Origin: Maratus speciosus
Lineage: Eukaryota > Arthropoda > Arachnida > Araneae > Salticidae
Reading direction: 5' to 3'
Assembly (NCBI GenBank): GCA_963932465.1
Contig: OZ010798.1
Coordinates: 16,972,981-17,036,980 of the forward strand
Length of the DNA stretch: 64,000 nucleotides
A program made the position numbers and the translations under genes. The notes beneath the pieces are model-generated. The model did no database searches. It saw nothing but the letters and a program-made list of their open reading frames with translations, and was not told the DNA's origin. Below are positions 46,451-59,259 of this stretch, one piece after another (the first letter of the stretch is position 1; every line of letters starts with the position of its first letter).

Positions 46451-48562
46451 TTTTACACATTATATGTAGAACAGGTTACTGACTACTACAAATATGGATA
46501 CTTTCTTTTTACTTAAAAAAACCTTTGTTAAAGTAATATATAAAATGTTACTCAAAAAAATATCCAGAAATGAACATTAATTGTACTATTTAGTTGTTTA
46601 AATACACAAAAATATATACACATATATTTAAATTATTTTCCTTTTCAACAGATAACTGTAGCCACATTGAACAGAAGGAGCCATTTACTGAAATGGATAT
46701 ATATTAGAATTTAAAATAAGGATTTGCGAGCAGAACTTTTTCTATATAGATCTCTGAAGTATAAAATATAGTTGGAAATATATAGTATGATATAGTGTCA
46801 TTAAATCATTTAAATTCATTACTGATGCATTCATGCTTTAAAATGAATCTTTCACTTATGAGAAAACAGGGTTCCACGAACTTTCCTTAGTAGTATTTTC
46901 CTTTATTTCCATAACTTGATAGCCTTTAAGAAATTGTTGTCAAAATTCTCACCACTAATGTGTATGCAAATAGAAGAAAATTACTCCAGTGCTGACTAGT
47001 TCAAAGTTAGAGTTTCTGCCTATACTAGATTTTTATGAGAGACTTCATTGAATAGAAAGTAATATTTTAGTGCTTGGGCTTGATTTATCTTCAGTTGTAC
47101 ATCATGTATGTTCAGAATACGCTTCACAAACATCTGTACCTGTAATAAAAACTAAAATGTACAGAATTATTTATAAATTTCAAGTGCTTTTCTTCTACAA
47201 TTGGCACAATTACAATCTCCCACACAATTTTTTTAGAAAGCTGTTAAGGAGAATCTAAAAAAATTGAAAATTGATAAAATGACTGAGACATTTTATGAGT
47301 ATTAATATAATTAAGCCGAATAATTGGATTTCCCAATATTAAAACAGCTTAACTCAGTGGCTATTAGATTATCTGATATCACAAAGTTGATATTATTTAC
47401 CAAAAATTAAAGCTATTAAAATGTAAAATATTTTAAATAATTTTAATAATTACATAAAGGAATCCACATATTAAAAACACAAATTAAAATATTTTGCTGT
47501 TCTAGGTTGACTGAGATTTGGGTGTCTATTAAATGTTCACCAGATACATAAATAGGCTTGACAATCCCTCATCTGAGGAGAATCAGAAGTTAAGAGAGAC
47601 AGCGTGAGAAAGTTTCTAAGTATGGTAATTTTAAGGAGAGATCACCTACAGCAGCTCGATATTGCTTGATTTTAACACAACATTAAAAAGAATTTTGCAG
47701 CTGTAAATATTTCTTCAAATTAAACAATTTTTTTAGAATAAATTGTTCAAATATTTGCTTAAGTCTTCCTTTAAATAATTTTAATTATACGTAATTATAT
47801 AATTAACTTTAATTAAGACATAATAATTAAAGATTTTCAATGATATACATGCGTTGCGTGCAGGATTATAAAAAATATGTTCGATGCATCCACTTAATAT
47901 TACATATATATATATGCTTACAATATCGTACTTTAACTTCAATGTAAAATAATAATCAAGTTTAGAGTTAGAAAATATTTTTCTCAGGCTATTAAACCAT
48001 AAAACGAAAAATCTATGATAAAATTTTAATAAAGAGTAAATAATAAATAAATATATTACAGGTACTTACTGAAAAATAGGTAGAGGTTATAAAAATTTAT
48101 AAGATATAATATAATGTACAATTTTAAGTTTCTGTGTTACTTAGTTTTGGAAATACGATGTGCGCAATGTCAAAAATACCTGATTTGTGTAAAACGGCCT
48201 TAAAGTTAAAATTTACCTTCATTTGGGCAGGTATCGGCTCCCCATATTTTATCATAAAACCGGTTTTAACTGGATTATCGTCATATATTTTTTTAAGTTT
48301 GGTAACATGTTATTCTTTCATAATAGACAACAAAAGAATTGTTGACTTTTTAAAAAGTTTTAAGGTGATCTCTCCGCTTACAGGACTTCACAGTTCCCTA
48401 TTTTAATTATTAAACTTTGTTTAAAAAAATATAAAATATATCAGAATTTTTCTGTTATTATTTTACTTATATACGTTAGAAAATAAGATAGGATATATCT
48501 ATCATTTAAAGATGAAAAAAAAGGGAAACTGAGCCTAAAAATGTTCTATTGAAATCTATATA
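46451..48562. other. Upstream flank of the zinc-finger remnant, gene-free
   Basis: AT-rich. I looked on the - strand for a 5' exon feeding the zinc-finger array and found no convincing ATG exon with a donor site. Confidence 0.35.
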
Positions 48563-49195
48563 CAGTAAAACCTTGATTATCCGAAGTAATTGGGACCGAC
48601 CATCTTTCGGAAAATCGAAAATTTCGGATAATCGAGAATGCTTCAATTTTAAGATTAAAGAGAAATATATGAAATATTTCGTATTATAATAACAAGTGCT
48701 TAATAAAAAAAAAGCAATAGCAAAATAGAAACAAGAATAAATTACCGGAATTTTAATTTTGAAATTACGTACCTTTGACATATATGTTTTGTTTATCGCA
48801 GTTTCGATTGCTTCTGCTTTCAAGCTCTATCACAGAGTTTTTTAATATTATTAGTTTACCAGTATCCCAGCCTTTCTGCTACTCCAGCCATGCCAAACCT
48901 TTTGCAAAACATTCAAAGCTTCATGCTGTTTTTTTTTTCTTTTTCTTCGTTCCACTCCGCAGCTTACGAGATCTCAAGTTAAATTCAAAGAAACTCTAAG
49001 AAAAGGGATTGAAAATATTTATATGTACTCGTAGCTCGGAAAGGACCGTTTGCACACAAAAATATGGTAGTTAGAATAAATAAATAAAAGTTTTCAAAAT
49101 TTCAGTATTTTGCAGACAAGAAATGTGATAATAAAAAAAAGCTTTCAAAATGGATTTCGGTTAATCAAGAGTTTCGGATAAAAGATGTTCTACTG
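48563..49195. mobile_element. pogo/Tigger-like MITE
   Basis: The left end CAGTAAAACCTTGATTATCC and the right end (reversed CAGTAGAACATCTTTTATCC) have TA flanks (48561-48562, 49196-49197). Subterminal TTTCGGATAATCGAG and GGATTTCGGTTAATCAAGAG repeat the theme. No transposase frame. Confidence 0.72.
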
Positions 49196-49197
49196 TA

Positions 49198-50625
49198 TCA
49201 TTAAAACGTAAGTTGAAATTGTTTCAAATTTTATTGTCAGAAAATAAAAACTATTCAACAAGATATTAAATTACAGACAAATTCACTCATTTTTCTTAAA
49301 TAAACATTCTGAACAAAAATGTTAACTTTATAAATTTTACAATTTAACACTATTTCCCAATATAGATTATAGAAGTGCAAATGAACAGAACACGCTTTCA
49401 CCGTTAAAGATGCACTTGCTTTCAAAAGTTGTGAAGTACTTGTTTCTTAAATTAGTTTACTTCTTTTTTTTTTTTTTTTTTTACTTTTTCACTATTCATA
49501 CAATGTTATTTAATGTTACTGTGTATGTTTTAGAAAAACTTTTGAAATGGCAAATATTTCAATATATTTTATTTATTAGGAGTACCAATAAATTTGTAGT
49601 TATTTAAGTTGTATCTGGAAAAGGCCATTTGACCGCACATAAAGAACATTTTAAATCAGTCCTATGCATATTATGCGACTAGATTGTGCTGATACCTGTA
49701 GCGTATTGATGAATCAGGTGAATACTTTCTAAACAATGGATCATCACTGATTAGAAACCCTTTTTTGGTTAAGGTGTAGCATGTCAGGGTACAAGTAATC
49801 CGAATTTATGAGGCATTTTTTCTTCACAAAATTTAAGGCATTTATTTTCTCCTGTTTTGATAATTGTAAACCTCCCCCTTTTTTAAACTGGTCAAACATA
49901 TATGCTAAGAAATATGCAGGAGTTAAAATCCATTTTATATTGCGCATTAAGTTAAGGTATCACTTATTTACCTATTTCTTTCACTTTTAACTTTTTAAAG
50001 CAATTTTCAAGATGTTAGGAGCATAAGCTATGCCAATGTATCATAACGGATATTATATTAGATTGGTGTTCATAGTTATATAACTGTGAATTATAAACTA
50101 ATCTATTTAATACTCATTCATTGTATTATATTATTAAAATTATTAATAAATTTTATAACCAATATACTCTAGAGAGTGAAAAACAACTGCATTTTTGTAT
50201 TAAATAATACGTTTTTTTTTTCCCTTGAAAAAAGATATATACTTTCAATATAATAATATAAAACAAATCTAATCACAAGGAATTTTTTATGCAAGAGAGG
50301 ACATAAGGCAAACTAATAAATCACATTTTAATTCAACAACAATAAACAATTTAATAGTAGTACTTTCATTTATTTACAGCAAGCATTATTTGAATTTTAT
50401 TGTCCATACTTTAATCGGAAAACAGTATAATAAGAATGTAGATTTAGAGATACATGGAAATTTTGGGTATTAAAAGTACAAAATAAGACCCGTCAAGATT
50501 TGATGATGGACAACTTGAAATCTCCATTAGAAATATGTTTAAATTTTAAATTAGTTGCTTTTAAATAAATTAAGTATTGAAGATTTGAGGAAATTCATAT
50601 ATTGCATGATTCCTATACATATAAG
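49198..50625. other. Gene-free stretch
   Basis: AT-rich with a T run near 49463-49482. Nothing recognised. Confidence 0.4.
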
Positions 50626-50872
50626 GCGTTAGATGGGGTTGCCAGTCCAACCGACTCAGCCCCACCAGAGGCCGAGAAGTTCTGCTCTCGAAGCTGGTAG
50701 ACGGAAAGTGCTGGATTAGAACCCAATCGCAGCCGTCGTCCTGATCGTTCGGAGTTTTCTTTGAAGCATAGATTTCCATGTGTAAATACGGGTTAGGTTC
50801 CCTTATAAAGACCCCCATGAAGGGCGCTCCCCCCCTCGAGTAGATAATTGGCCATCAAAAATCAACCAACCA
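50626..50872 (+). mobile_element. tRNA-derived SINE-like repeat, copy 2
   Basis: It shares with 33028-33245 the order AGCTGGTAGACGG, GTGCTGG, CCCAATCG, GTAAATACGGGTTAGG, AAGACCCCC, GGGCGCTC and GATAATTGGCCATCA. It extends further 5' (GGGGTTGCCAGTCCAACCGA, GGCCGAGAAGTTCTGCTCTC). The B box is worn (GGATTAGAACCC). Confidence 0.65.
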
Positions 50873-51380
50873 ACCTACTCAATTATTGGAGTGAAATAAT
50901 TTTATGCTAGTATTTTATAATCTATTCTGCTTGCTTTTTAGGAAGATATATTATATATTAATTAATTATATTATATATAATATATATTATATATAATATC
51001 TAAATATATTAATTGAATGAGTAGGATATTTATTTTTACTTACTACAGTCTCAATTTTCTTTTAAAATAACAATATTTAGTATTTTCATTAATTTCAAAC
51101 AAAGTGACTTTTAAAATTTTTCATTAATTTTATTTTTAACAATCTGGCTCTAAAACCCTGAACTTAAAATTTGCTGTTTTTAGTTAATTAATCACAATAA
51201 ATAATTTTTAAATGCATACTTTAATTTAATTTTACGTTTTCAAACACTATTTAGTTATTAAACCATAATGGATATCAATGTGATTTCCTTTATAGATCTT
51301 ATATGAATATTTTCCCTTCTTTCTCTTTTTTCTTTTCTTTTATTATTGCAAATACTCCTCTATTTTTCTTAGCATACATA
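50873..51380. other. AT-rich stretch with TATATA palindrome
   Basis: Alternating TATAT/ATATA sequence at about 50945-51010 can fold on itself. No gene. Confidence 0.45.
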
Positions 51381-51382
51381 TA

Positions 51383-51735
51383 CAGGGTGTTCATGAACTC
51401 ATCGTTCAAATTATAAAAGAAGATTAAGCACAGAGGCACTTTGTGTAAGAGATAAGAAAGGCAATTAAAAAAAGGCAATTATGGTGAAGCAAATGAAAAG
51501 CATTGGCAAAAAAAAGGACTGTGAAGGAAATAAAAACAAGCATTTTATTGACATAACAGTTACAGTAAGTGCTCAAATGTGCCACGACTATTATTGATAC
51601 AAACCTGGCAGCATCTGGCAAGTGTCTGTTGTACCCTTTCAAAGATTCTAGGTGTCCCATCTATGAGACACCAATTTGACTGATGAGGACCTCATTGCAA
51701 ACCTTTAAGTGGCTTCTGCACCAGTTCGTGACTCA
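51383..51735 (-). mobile_element. Mariner-like element, 3' end only
   Basis: CAGGGTGTTCATGAACTCAT next to TA at 51381-51382 looks like a mariner end. On the - strand, 51658-51560 encodes a transposase C-terminus: GTPRIFERVQQTLARCCQVC, INNSRGTFEHLL, stop. The DDE catalytic region is absent, and the upstream sequence is unrelated or decayed. Confidence 0.7.
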
Positions 51736-51889
51736 CCTGGAATCTTTGAAAGGACACATTTAAGCACAAACTGTATTTTTATGTCAATAAATCACTTGTT
51801 TTCATTTTCTCTGCATTCATTCTTTTTTGCCAACACTTTTCATTTCTAACAGCTCATTTCTACACCAAAATTGCTTCTTTATCCCTTAC

Positions 51890-52270
51890 GAAAATAGTTC
51901 ATATAGCTATATAGAACTGTATAGAATTCTTTACAAGTTTTACAGAATAGCTTTTCTGTAGAATACTATTACTATAGAGTTTTGAAGAGTTCGACAGAAT
52001 ACTTTTCAAAAGAAAAGGTTTCAATAGAATACTTTTTCTAAAGAAAATGTTTCTATAGTGTTTTGAAGAGTTAAAGAATAGAAAGCTTTTTCTAAAAAAA
52101 GGTTTCTATCACAATACTTTTTCTAAAGAAAATGTTTCTATACAGTTTTGGAGAGTTCTATTGAATACTTTTCTAAATAAAATGTTTCTATAAAGTTCAT
52201 AGAAGTTCTGTAGAATATTTTTATCTATATAACAATTTTTTTCTATAGAGTACATAAACCTTATAGAATG
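51890..52270. repeat. Imperfect tandem repeat, unit about 50-60 bp
   Basis: The phrase AGAATACTTTTTCTAAAGAA, then AATGTTTCTATAGTGTTTTG and AAGAGTT, recurs about six times with length changes. A TC/TA microsatellite follows at about 52295-52325. Confidence 0.7.
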
Positions 52271-52325
52271 TCTATAGATTAATGATGCTATAGATCTCTC
52301 TCTCTCTCTATATATATATACATAT

Positions 52326-53061
52326 AGAGGATAGACTGGGGTACAGTGGATTACTTTTGCAGTTTAAATTTTTTTTCCTCTTCAAGGAAAGTCTGAAAAT
52401 ATTCTTGAACATTTCTCAAGCATTTTTAGATGCCTCAGAAACTTTTCATAACATAATTTCAAATACATTAAAAAAAATGTACATCCTTTGATAACGTGGA
52501 CCAGTGTGCCCCAGAAGCGGGGCACATCGGTCTACCCACTGGGCACAGTGGTCCACTATTAAGTATTATTTGAAATATAATATAAATTTATTTTTTATTA
52601 ATCTAATTCTCCTTTATTTCCCCTTTACATCCAAAATAACATAATAATGCACATTTCCAAGTAACATTTTCAAACAAAATAAGTTGCAAATAAACGTCAA
52701 CTGCAAATAAGTTGATGTTATTAAGTAAAATAAAGTCACTGCACATTAAAATTTGCTAATGAAACTTCAAAGTACTTTTGAGCCTGAAATTTTCCTGAAA
52801 TACTTTTAGTTCTAAAGACGACATTACGAGAACACTGATATAAACAACAGATTAATAACCATAAAATTCTGCATTACAGTAACAGAGTAGATTGTGGACC
52901 ACGGTACGCCAGCAGTGGGTGTTCCATGTCGCAGTTCAATACATTCTCATAAAAATATTATTTAAAGCTTCCTTTTAAGCATATTAACTTTAAAATTAAA
53001 TAAAATCAAGTATCTTACTTCACAAAAAACCTATTTTATCTTATTTATCTATAACCTTTAA
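52326..53061. other. Gene-free stretch with GGGGTACAGTGG-type phrases
   Basis: Three phrases recall one another: GACTGGGGTACAGTGG (52332), GCGGGGCACATCGGTCTACC (52517) and GTGGACCACGGTACGCCAGC (52893). They may be worn ends of one transposon family also seen at 55686 and 59801. No gene. Confidence 0.35.
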
Positions 53062-53430
53062 TCTATAATAATAAAGAAAGAAGTTTGTGTGTGAGTGAGT
53101 GAGTGTGTCGACGGTGTTCTGAAGAGACCGCTGCACGTAAAGCTACAAAATTTGGGGAAAAGGTACGTCTATACATGAAGTTTTGCACCTCGAAGCCCGA
53201 TTTTCGATTAGATTTTTTTTATTTAATTTTTTTATGCTATTTTTAACGCTTTTTTATGTTTTGAGGCGATTTTTCCATATAAGTGAGAAGAATATGGTTT
53301 CTTTCTTTTAACCCAATATAGTAAATTTTGTTCTCTTTTCAAAAAAGTTTAATCGTAATTCATGCAGTGAATTTTGAATTTTTAGTGAATTTTTTATGCA
53401 ATTATTGAACAGCATTTAATGCATTTCCAT
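53062..53430 (+). mobile_element. Helitron-like 5' end segment
   Basis: TCTATAATAATAAAG, AAGTTTGTGTGTGAGTGAGT, GTCTGAAG-type text, then GACCGCTGCACGTAAAGCTA and the TTTGAGGCGATTTTTCCATA region. Preceded by A (A|TC insertion style). Same family as 9653-10365. It may be the 5' half of a copy whose 3' half is 59260-59586, split by about 5.8 kb of nested insertions. Confidence 0.6.
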
Positions 53431-53647
53431 AAGGAGGTTACCATAGAGGGACACAGTTCTGTCGCCAAGCGCGGCCAAGTTTATCGCCAAATTTGGCGAC
53501 CAAAATGAGTCGCCAAAAGTGACGCCAACTTGGCGATATCTCTAATATTTCGCCAAATTCCCATAGATTTCCATTGTAAACCAATATGGATTACTTGCTT
53601 ACAGAAAATGAACAAATTGAAATATTTTAATGCAACAAAAACTAATA

Positions 53648-54367
53648 CAGGGTGATTCAAAAAAGATGGGAAAATTTTTAAGAGGTGATAGTACACACCC
53701 AAACAAACATTTTGTATCAAAGAATGCATGGTCGAAAACTAAACGTAAAAAAGTTAGAGGGCACCAAAAGTTATGTTCTTATACGAGGCAAAAACACACA
53801 ATGAACGATTAAGTTAAGTTACGAAAACAAATTTAATGGCATTTGATTACAATAAGTGCTCAAAACATTGACCAGCAGCTGTTATGCACAACGGCGAAGA
53901 ACAGATTGGCGATTTTTTTTAAACACACCAGGCATATCGCGAACTTTCCCTACAGCAGCTGAAAGCTTGGCGACAAGTTCTTCTGCAGATTCAATGGGAG
54001 TATCATACACAAGAGCCTTTAGCTGTACCCACAAAAAAAAATCGAGACATGAAAGATCTGGCGAGTGTGGTGGCGCCTGGTGTGTTTCAGAAAATTCGCC
54101 AATCTATTCTTCGGCGTTGTACTGCGTGCATAACAGCTGCCGGTCAATGTTTTGAGCACTTATTGTAATCAAATGCCATTAAATTTGTTTTCGTAACTTA
54201 ACTTAATCGTTCATTGTGTGTTTTTGCCTCGTATAAGAACATAACTTTTGGCGCCCTCTAACTTTTTTACGTTTAGTTTTCGACCATGCATTCTTTGATA
54301 CAAAATGTTTGTTTGGGTGTGTACTATCACCTCTTAAAATTTTCCCCATCTTTTTTGAATCACCCTG
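53648..54367. mobile_element. Foldback element built from two inverted mariner transposase 3' ends
   Basis: The ends CAGGGTGATTCAAAAAAGAT and its inverse are flanked by TA. The - strand of the left part encodes a mariner C-terminus: PPHSPDLSCLDFFLW (the SPD holding the third catalytic Asp), VQLKALVYDTPIESAEELVA, VRDMPGVFKKNRQSVLRRC, then a 7-base deletion. The + strand of the right part encodes APGVFQKIRQSILRRC, TACITAAGQCFEHLL, stop. The two coding ends face outward from about 54075. Neither could make active enzyme. Confidence 0.8.
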
Positions 54368-54456
54368 TATTAACTTAAGGGATTATATCAATTATATTTA
54401 AGGGAATCCAAGTAAATTAAATTGTGAATAAAAGTAACATGATACAATGCTTAGAT

Positions 54457-57400
54457 CAGAGGTTAGCCCTTGGGGCTCCGCCTATACTTTTCAGGGGCTC
54501 CGCCTATACTTTTCAGGGGCTCCGCGACGTCCAAGGAAAGTAAACAAGTCATGAAAGAAATAGCATATTGCAAGGTAAAAATTTTCGAAAGTATGTAGGA
54601 ATTTGTGTGTGTGTGTGTATCAAAAATAAATACATCTATCACTAGCTTGAAAAATATATAAAAATTTTTATTATATATTTATTTTCTATATAATATTTTT
54701 GGTTTGAACTACTTTATTTTATGTTTCTGCATTTAATATGTTTTAAAAATTAGATTCAAAATAAGCTACAAGAAATAGTATTTTGAATCGAATGCAAAGC
54801 GTGAATCGAAAGAGCAAAGGCTCACCAGTGCTGTTATCTCTGCTTGTCGAACAAAAGAAAGAAAATGTTATTTGTATTAATTTTTAGTTATTTTAATTTT
54901 CTATACTGTTTTTCATACTAAAATAATGTTTGTCGCTTAAAACGCCTTTTTGTTTTATATAAAATCTTGTATCATTTAAATCCCCTCATTAGATTCATTT
55001 TACATTTGTGTATATTGTGTATATATATTTCTTTTCTTTTAATATAACTTTAATTTCTTTTATGTGTTTATGTTATTTGTATATTTAAATTTTCTATACT
55101 GTTTTTCATAGTAAAACAATGTTCGTCTATTAAAACGTATATTTTTTGTAACATCTTGTATCATTTAATAAAACACTTATTAGATTCATTTAATATTTGT
55201 ATACGTTGCGTATATAGTTTAATTTTTCTTTTTCCTTTTTGTAACTTTAATTCCTTTAATCTGTTTATTTTATTTTTATTAATTCTTAGTTATTTAATTT
55301 TTCTGTGCTGTTTTACATAATTGTACTTAATTTTTAAAGCAATGTATGTTGCTGATAACGCATTTTTAACATCTTGTATCACTTAACAACCTCTCTTTAA
55401 AATTTTGTTTTAATTATTCGCGGCATTGGCTAAGATTCTTATGTTATGATGCCACATTTTCTTATCAGAAATAAGTTGTAGTAATTTTAAAAATATATAT
55501 TGGTTCTTTACATTTTTCATCACACTAGCAATCTAAACTTTTGCTCAGCTCCATCTTTTTACTTAGACTTTTCGTCAATGAGTACCCGCCCTGATATAAA
55601 TGTAACCCCACACATATATCCCGTTTTGTTACTGAAGTTTTTCTTACTGGCTGCTGTTCTTTTAACATGTGTATTTTTTAATGTAGGGGAGAGTTGTACA
55701 AAACTGGGTAGCGCAGATTCCTCCTTGATTTGAACTTTTGTCTATCGGCCAACACGAGGAATTGCTTGTCGAACGTCATTACGGCATTTGTAGCTGAACG
55801 AAACCCTACTGTGTGAGGTTATTTTTTGTGTGAATGATTTTGTTTGAATTACCTTTAAAAATTGTTTCGTTTGATTCTATGTTTTACGCATGTGTTAACT
55901 GTTTATCAGCATATTAAATAGTGGTAATTACTATTTCAAATTCTTTGCTTTCCTACTAGAATTTTGACAGTATTATTGATCTTTTACTATAGAACTGAGA
56001 ATAAAGTTGCCATGTTTTTAAATCTGTGTCATGTTGGGGTAAAACAGGGTACTTAAGAGTATGTCAGAACCGCGTGTACCCGTTTTTGCCCTACACTCAT
56101 GGAATGATATTTTTTAGGTTAGTTAATAAATTAGTGTAAAGTTGTAATTTGCAATTTAATGCTGTTAAGTACTGTTTACTCCTTGATAATTCATGGCACC
56201 TGTAAACTCATACTACAAACAAGAGGTGAGGAAGGGTTACTTTCTAATCCTGGGTGATCTGTAAGAATTTACTAAATTGGAAAATTATCCAAAACTGCAT
56301 TTTTCAGAGCAGCAGTTGCAATTACTCCAATCAGACTAATTGAGAAAGCAGGGATTTTCCCCTACAACAACGATGTTCTTCCAGGCCATCTTTTTCTACT
56401 TCGGAAATGACAGGGAAATACATAAAAGTCAGTGATAACACACATTGGTCTACACAGCCATAGGCTGGAATTGCTGCAGCAATAAATATTTCTGAAACAT
56501 CACACAATTATGAAGCTTTTCCTTCTACATCTAAAAGTGTTGACATCACATATCCAGCAGTTGACAACATCTAGCCTTTTCCACCGACATCTCAGATCGT
56601 GTAACCCAGCAATTTGCATTTCTAATTTCGCCTAAAATGTTATTACTCCCTCCCCAGGAAGACTTTAGAATTGTGAGAAGAGCTGGCAGAAGAAGGGGAA
56701 AACTCTTATTTTGATTTCTTCGCCCTAGAAATTAGAGCTGGAAATATATATAAAGGAGAAACAAGCCAAATAGATGCAAAACGAAAATAGGAGATTCATA
56801 AAAATAAAAAAGAAATTAAGAATCAACAGAAAAAGAAACAAGAAAAGGTTAAGGAGAAATCCTCAGAAGATGAAGAAGATAATGAAGTCTGGATGTTTTC
56901 AATGAAATTTACTCCAATTCAAAATCCATAAAAGGTTAGATACAATGTTTGAAATGCCACGGATGGGCACACGAAGTATGTAGTATAAAGAAGAATATGA
57001 TAACAAATTCACTTGTGATTTTAGCAGTTAAAATAACTCTAAGACTTCCAGTGTAAAATAGGTAGGCATATACGATGTAGAAAATTTACCACAGATTTAT
57101 TTTTGACACATGGAAGAACACATGTGCAATTTCATTTTGTTAAAAATAACAAAAATGTATTTCTTCATTACATTAATCAAGAATTTTTTTTGACAAAAAT
57201 GAGTTTTCCAAGAGCTTTAAATGAATACCCGGTTTTATCCAACCAGTAGGGTAAAGCAGGATTTTTCCTAATGTCTGAAAAAAACATTTTTTTTATATAT
57301 AATCAATTATATTTTTCATCGAAAAGAATATATTTTATTATAGTTGTTATAATTGCTGTATTTCCCGGACATATCTCGATTATACAAGGCAGATATTTTA

Positions 57401-57734
57401 ATACAAAAAAGTGGTTTTCAGTCTTTATTTTTAATTTATTGTGTCCAATAATAGTAATATTAAATAAAACTGTGGGGTTGAATAATAGAAAATTTGATTT
57501 TCAAAATTTCTAGTATGAATTCAGAATTTCTGTTTCAAGAAAAGCACCAAACTGAGAACCTTGGCCCCGTGTTTGAAACTACTGTTTCGGACTCATATCC
57601 AGCAGAGCTTTCTCTGCTCCATAGGTATAAAAAACATTAATATGTTAATCGTAGAGTATCGTGGGTTAAGGGGCTCCGCCTTAGAAATTTTTCCCAAAAA
57701 GGGCTCCGCGAGCCCAAAAGTTTGGGAACCACTG
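54457..57734. mobile_element. hAT element, 3.3 kb, with 8-bp target duplication
   Basis: The left end CAGAGGTTAGCCCTTGGGGC and the right end (reversed CAGTGGTTCCCAAACTTTTG) are flanked by GCTTAGAT at 54449-54456 and 57735-57742, exact. Subterminal GGGGCTCCGCC is repeated near both ends. No hAT transposase (no C-terminal dimerisation motif) was found. The interior includes a pogo-like transposase remnant at 56300-57060. Confidence 0.82.
55686..57270 (+). pseudogene. Pogo-like transposase C-terminal pseudogene inside the hAT element
   Basis: A left end GGGGAGAGTTGTACAAAACT beside TA is followed at about 56300-57000 by broken + strand coding: TPIRLIEKAGIFPYNNDVLP, GHLFLPSEMTGKYIKVSD, THWSTQP, then a Lys/Glu-rich tract (NQQKKKQEKVKEKSSEDEED), NEVWMFSM, and a Cys/His knuckle WAHEVCS-like (CLKCHGWAHEVC after one repaired reading). 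This order (DDE tail, charged tract, CxxC...WAHxxC) is that of pogo/jerky-like transposases. Several stops and shifts. The catalytic core is missing. The right end was not found inside the hAT. Confidence 0.62.
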
Positions 57735-58504
57735 GCTTAGATTATTGTATTTTATTGATATTTTTGACGAAAGCGTTGCCAGTGATCATTTTGGCGAAAA
57801 TTATAGTTGATAAATGAATTGAAATGGCTATATCCGTTGGAAAATAATGTAAACAACTCGCAAATTAAAAGAAAATAACTGTTATTTGTTTAATTAAAAA
57901 AAAGAATCAAAAACCTTTTTAATGCGAGATAAAATTTATAAAATGAAAATATTTAATTTAAATATGATAGGAATGTTTATAAAACTTAAAAAATAAATTA
58001 GTATGAAAGAAGCAATTGATACATTATTTGGCGATTTTTCGCTTCGCCAGGTTAATAAAAATGTGCCTGAAAAAACTTGAAGAAATAAAATTTAAGTAAC
58101 AGTCTTTTAGTCCTTCTTTATTTTTTTTTATTCAATTTAATTATCATTTTTATGTATTTTTCCCATTGTATGTCTTACAGGAGAAAGGCTTTATTTGTCA
58201 GTTACATGCTAATTAATTATTACCTTGGTCACCAAACAATGCAATTTTAAGCCACAAAGGCAGAAGCGTGAAATAAGCCAGGCGAAGGTCGCAATAAATT
58301 TTTTTTTAAGTATAGGAGAACATTTCGGAGTAAATCTTTATATTCAAATGTAAAATATATAAAAAGGAGTTAAAATTATAACTATGTAGTCAAGTATTTA
58401 AATTTTAATGTAAAAATGTGCCATATACACGCATATTTTATAATCTTCGATAATCAAGCCACCACCAAATGACATATTTACTATATTATTGAAAGTTTTG
58501 TTGG

Positions 58505-58800
58505 TACAGATGTCATATACGCTCCATGGTACAAACTGGTCTCCAAAATGGCGTTATTTTGCCTAACATGGTAACTCGAATATTGTTGTTTATTTATTAA
58601 TAAGTTGTTTATTTACTTTTATTTTCTTTTTTACAGTTATATAAACTGTTTTGTTCTATAGACATTAATTAAAGTTTTTATTATTTATTGCTATTTCCTT
58701 TTAAAATAATTTAAATATATATGTGTAACTGGTATTCAAAAACGATGTTTTCACCGAATTAGCGTGAAAAAAAATCGCGCCAAACCCGGTACGTATCTAT
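58505..58800 (-). mobile_element. MITE of the GACATCTGTGCC family
   Basis: Reverse-complement relative of 39145-39455 (shared: ACTGGTATTCAAAAACGATG reversed, CAAAATGGCGTTATTTTG, TTTGGCGCGATTTTTTTTCA reversed). Starts GGTACAGATGTCATAT and ends near GCCAAACCCGGTACGTA. Confidence 0.6.
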
Positions 58801-59064
58801 GCCTAATAGTTATTTACATTATTGTGATTACTTAGTATCAGGCAACAGATTGAAGAGTATTTGGTATATTTTTAATATATGGGCTTTGGTGAGTTAGAGA
58901 AAATGGCCTTGGCGAGTCAAGTTAATTTTACGTATATTTACTGGCAAACTATTTACTTTTCATATACATATAAGCATTTTTTTTCAATATTTATTTTATT
59001 TATTTATATAAAGAAGAGCTATTTATCTACTTTTAAATACGAACAGAAATAATTTGTGGTTCTA

Positions 59065-59215
59065 CCTGATTATCCTGTAGACCAAAAAAAAAATATCGCC
59101 AAACTATAAGATTAAATGCCAATAATGGGTGATCGTAAATGTCAAATTTACTTGACATTAAACACTCTACACGTGTTTGTTACGTCATCAGGTGATTTTT
59201 AATTCGATATTTAGG
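59065..59215 (+). repeat. Dispersed 140-bp repeat, copy 3
   Basis: The phrase ATCGCCAAACTATAAGATTA, AATGCCAATAATG, GATCGTAAATGTCA, then TCATCAGGTGATTTTTA. Other copies at about 35725-35860 and 38862-39000, where they sit next to the same MITE family. Confidence 0.75.
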
Positions 59216-59259
59216 TTTCTTCGCGATCTGCTGCAATTTTTTGACATTCCATTTTTGAC

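Noticed and set aside
48134..48406. 90-residue + strand frame
   Set aside because: Hydrophobic by AT-rich composition; no recognised family and no splice context.
53856..54155. 99-residue + strand open frame
   Set aside because: It crosses the junction between the two inverted transposase ends and reads the left one antisense for most of its length.
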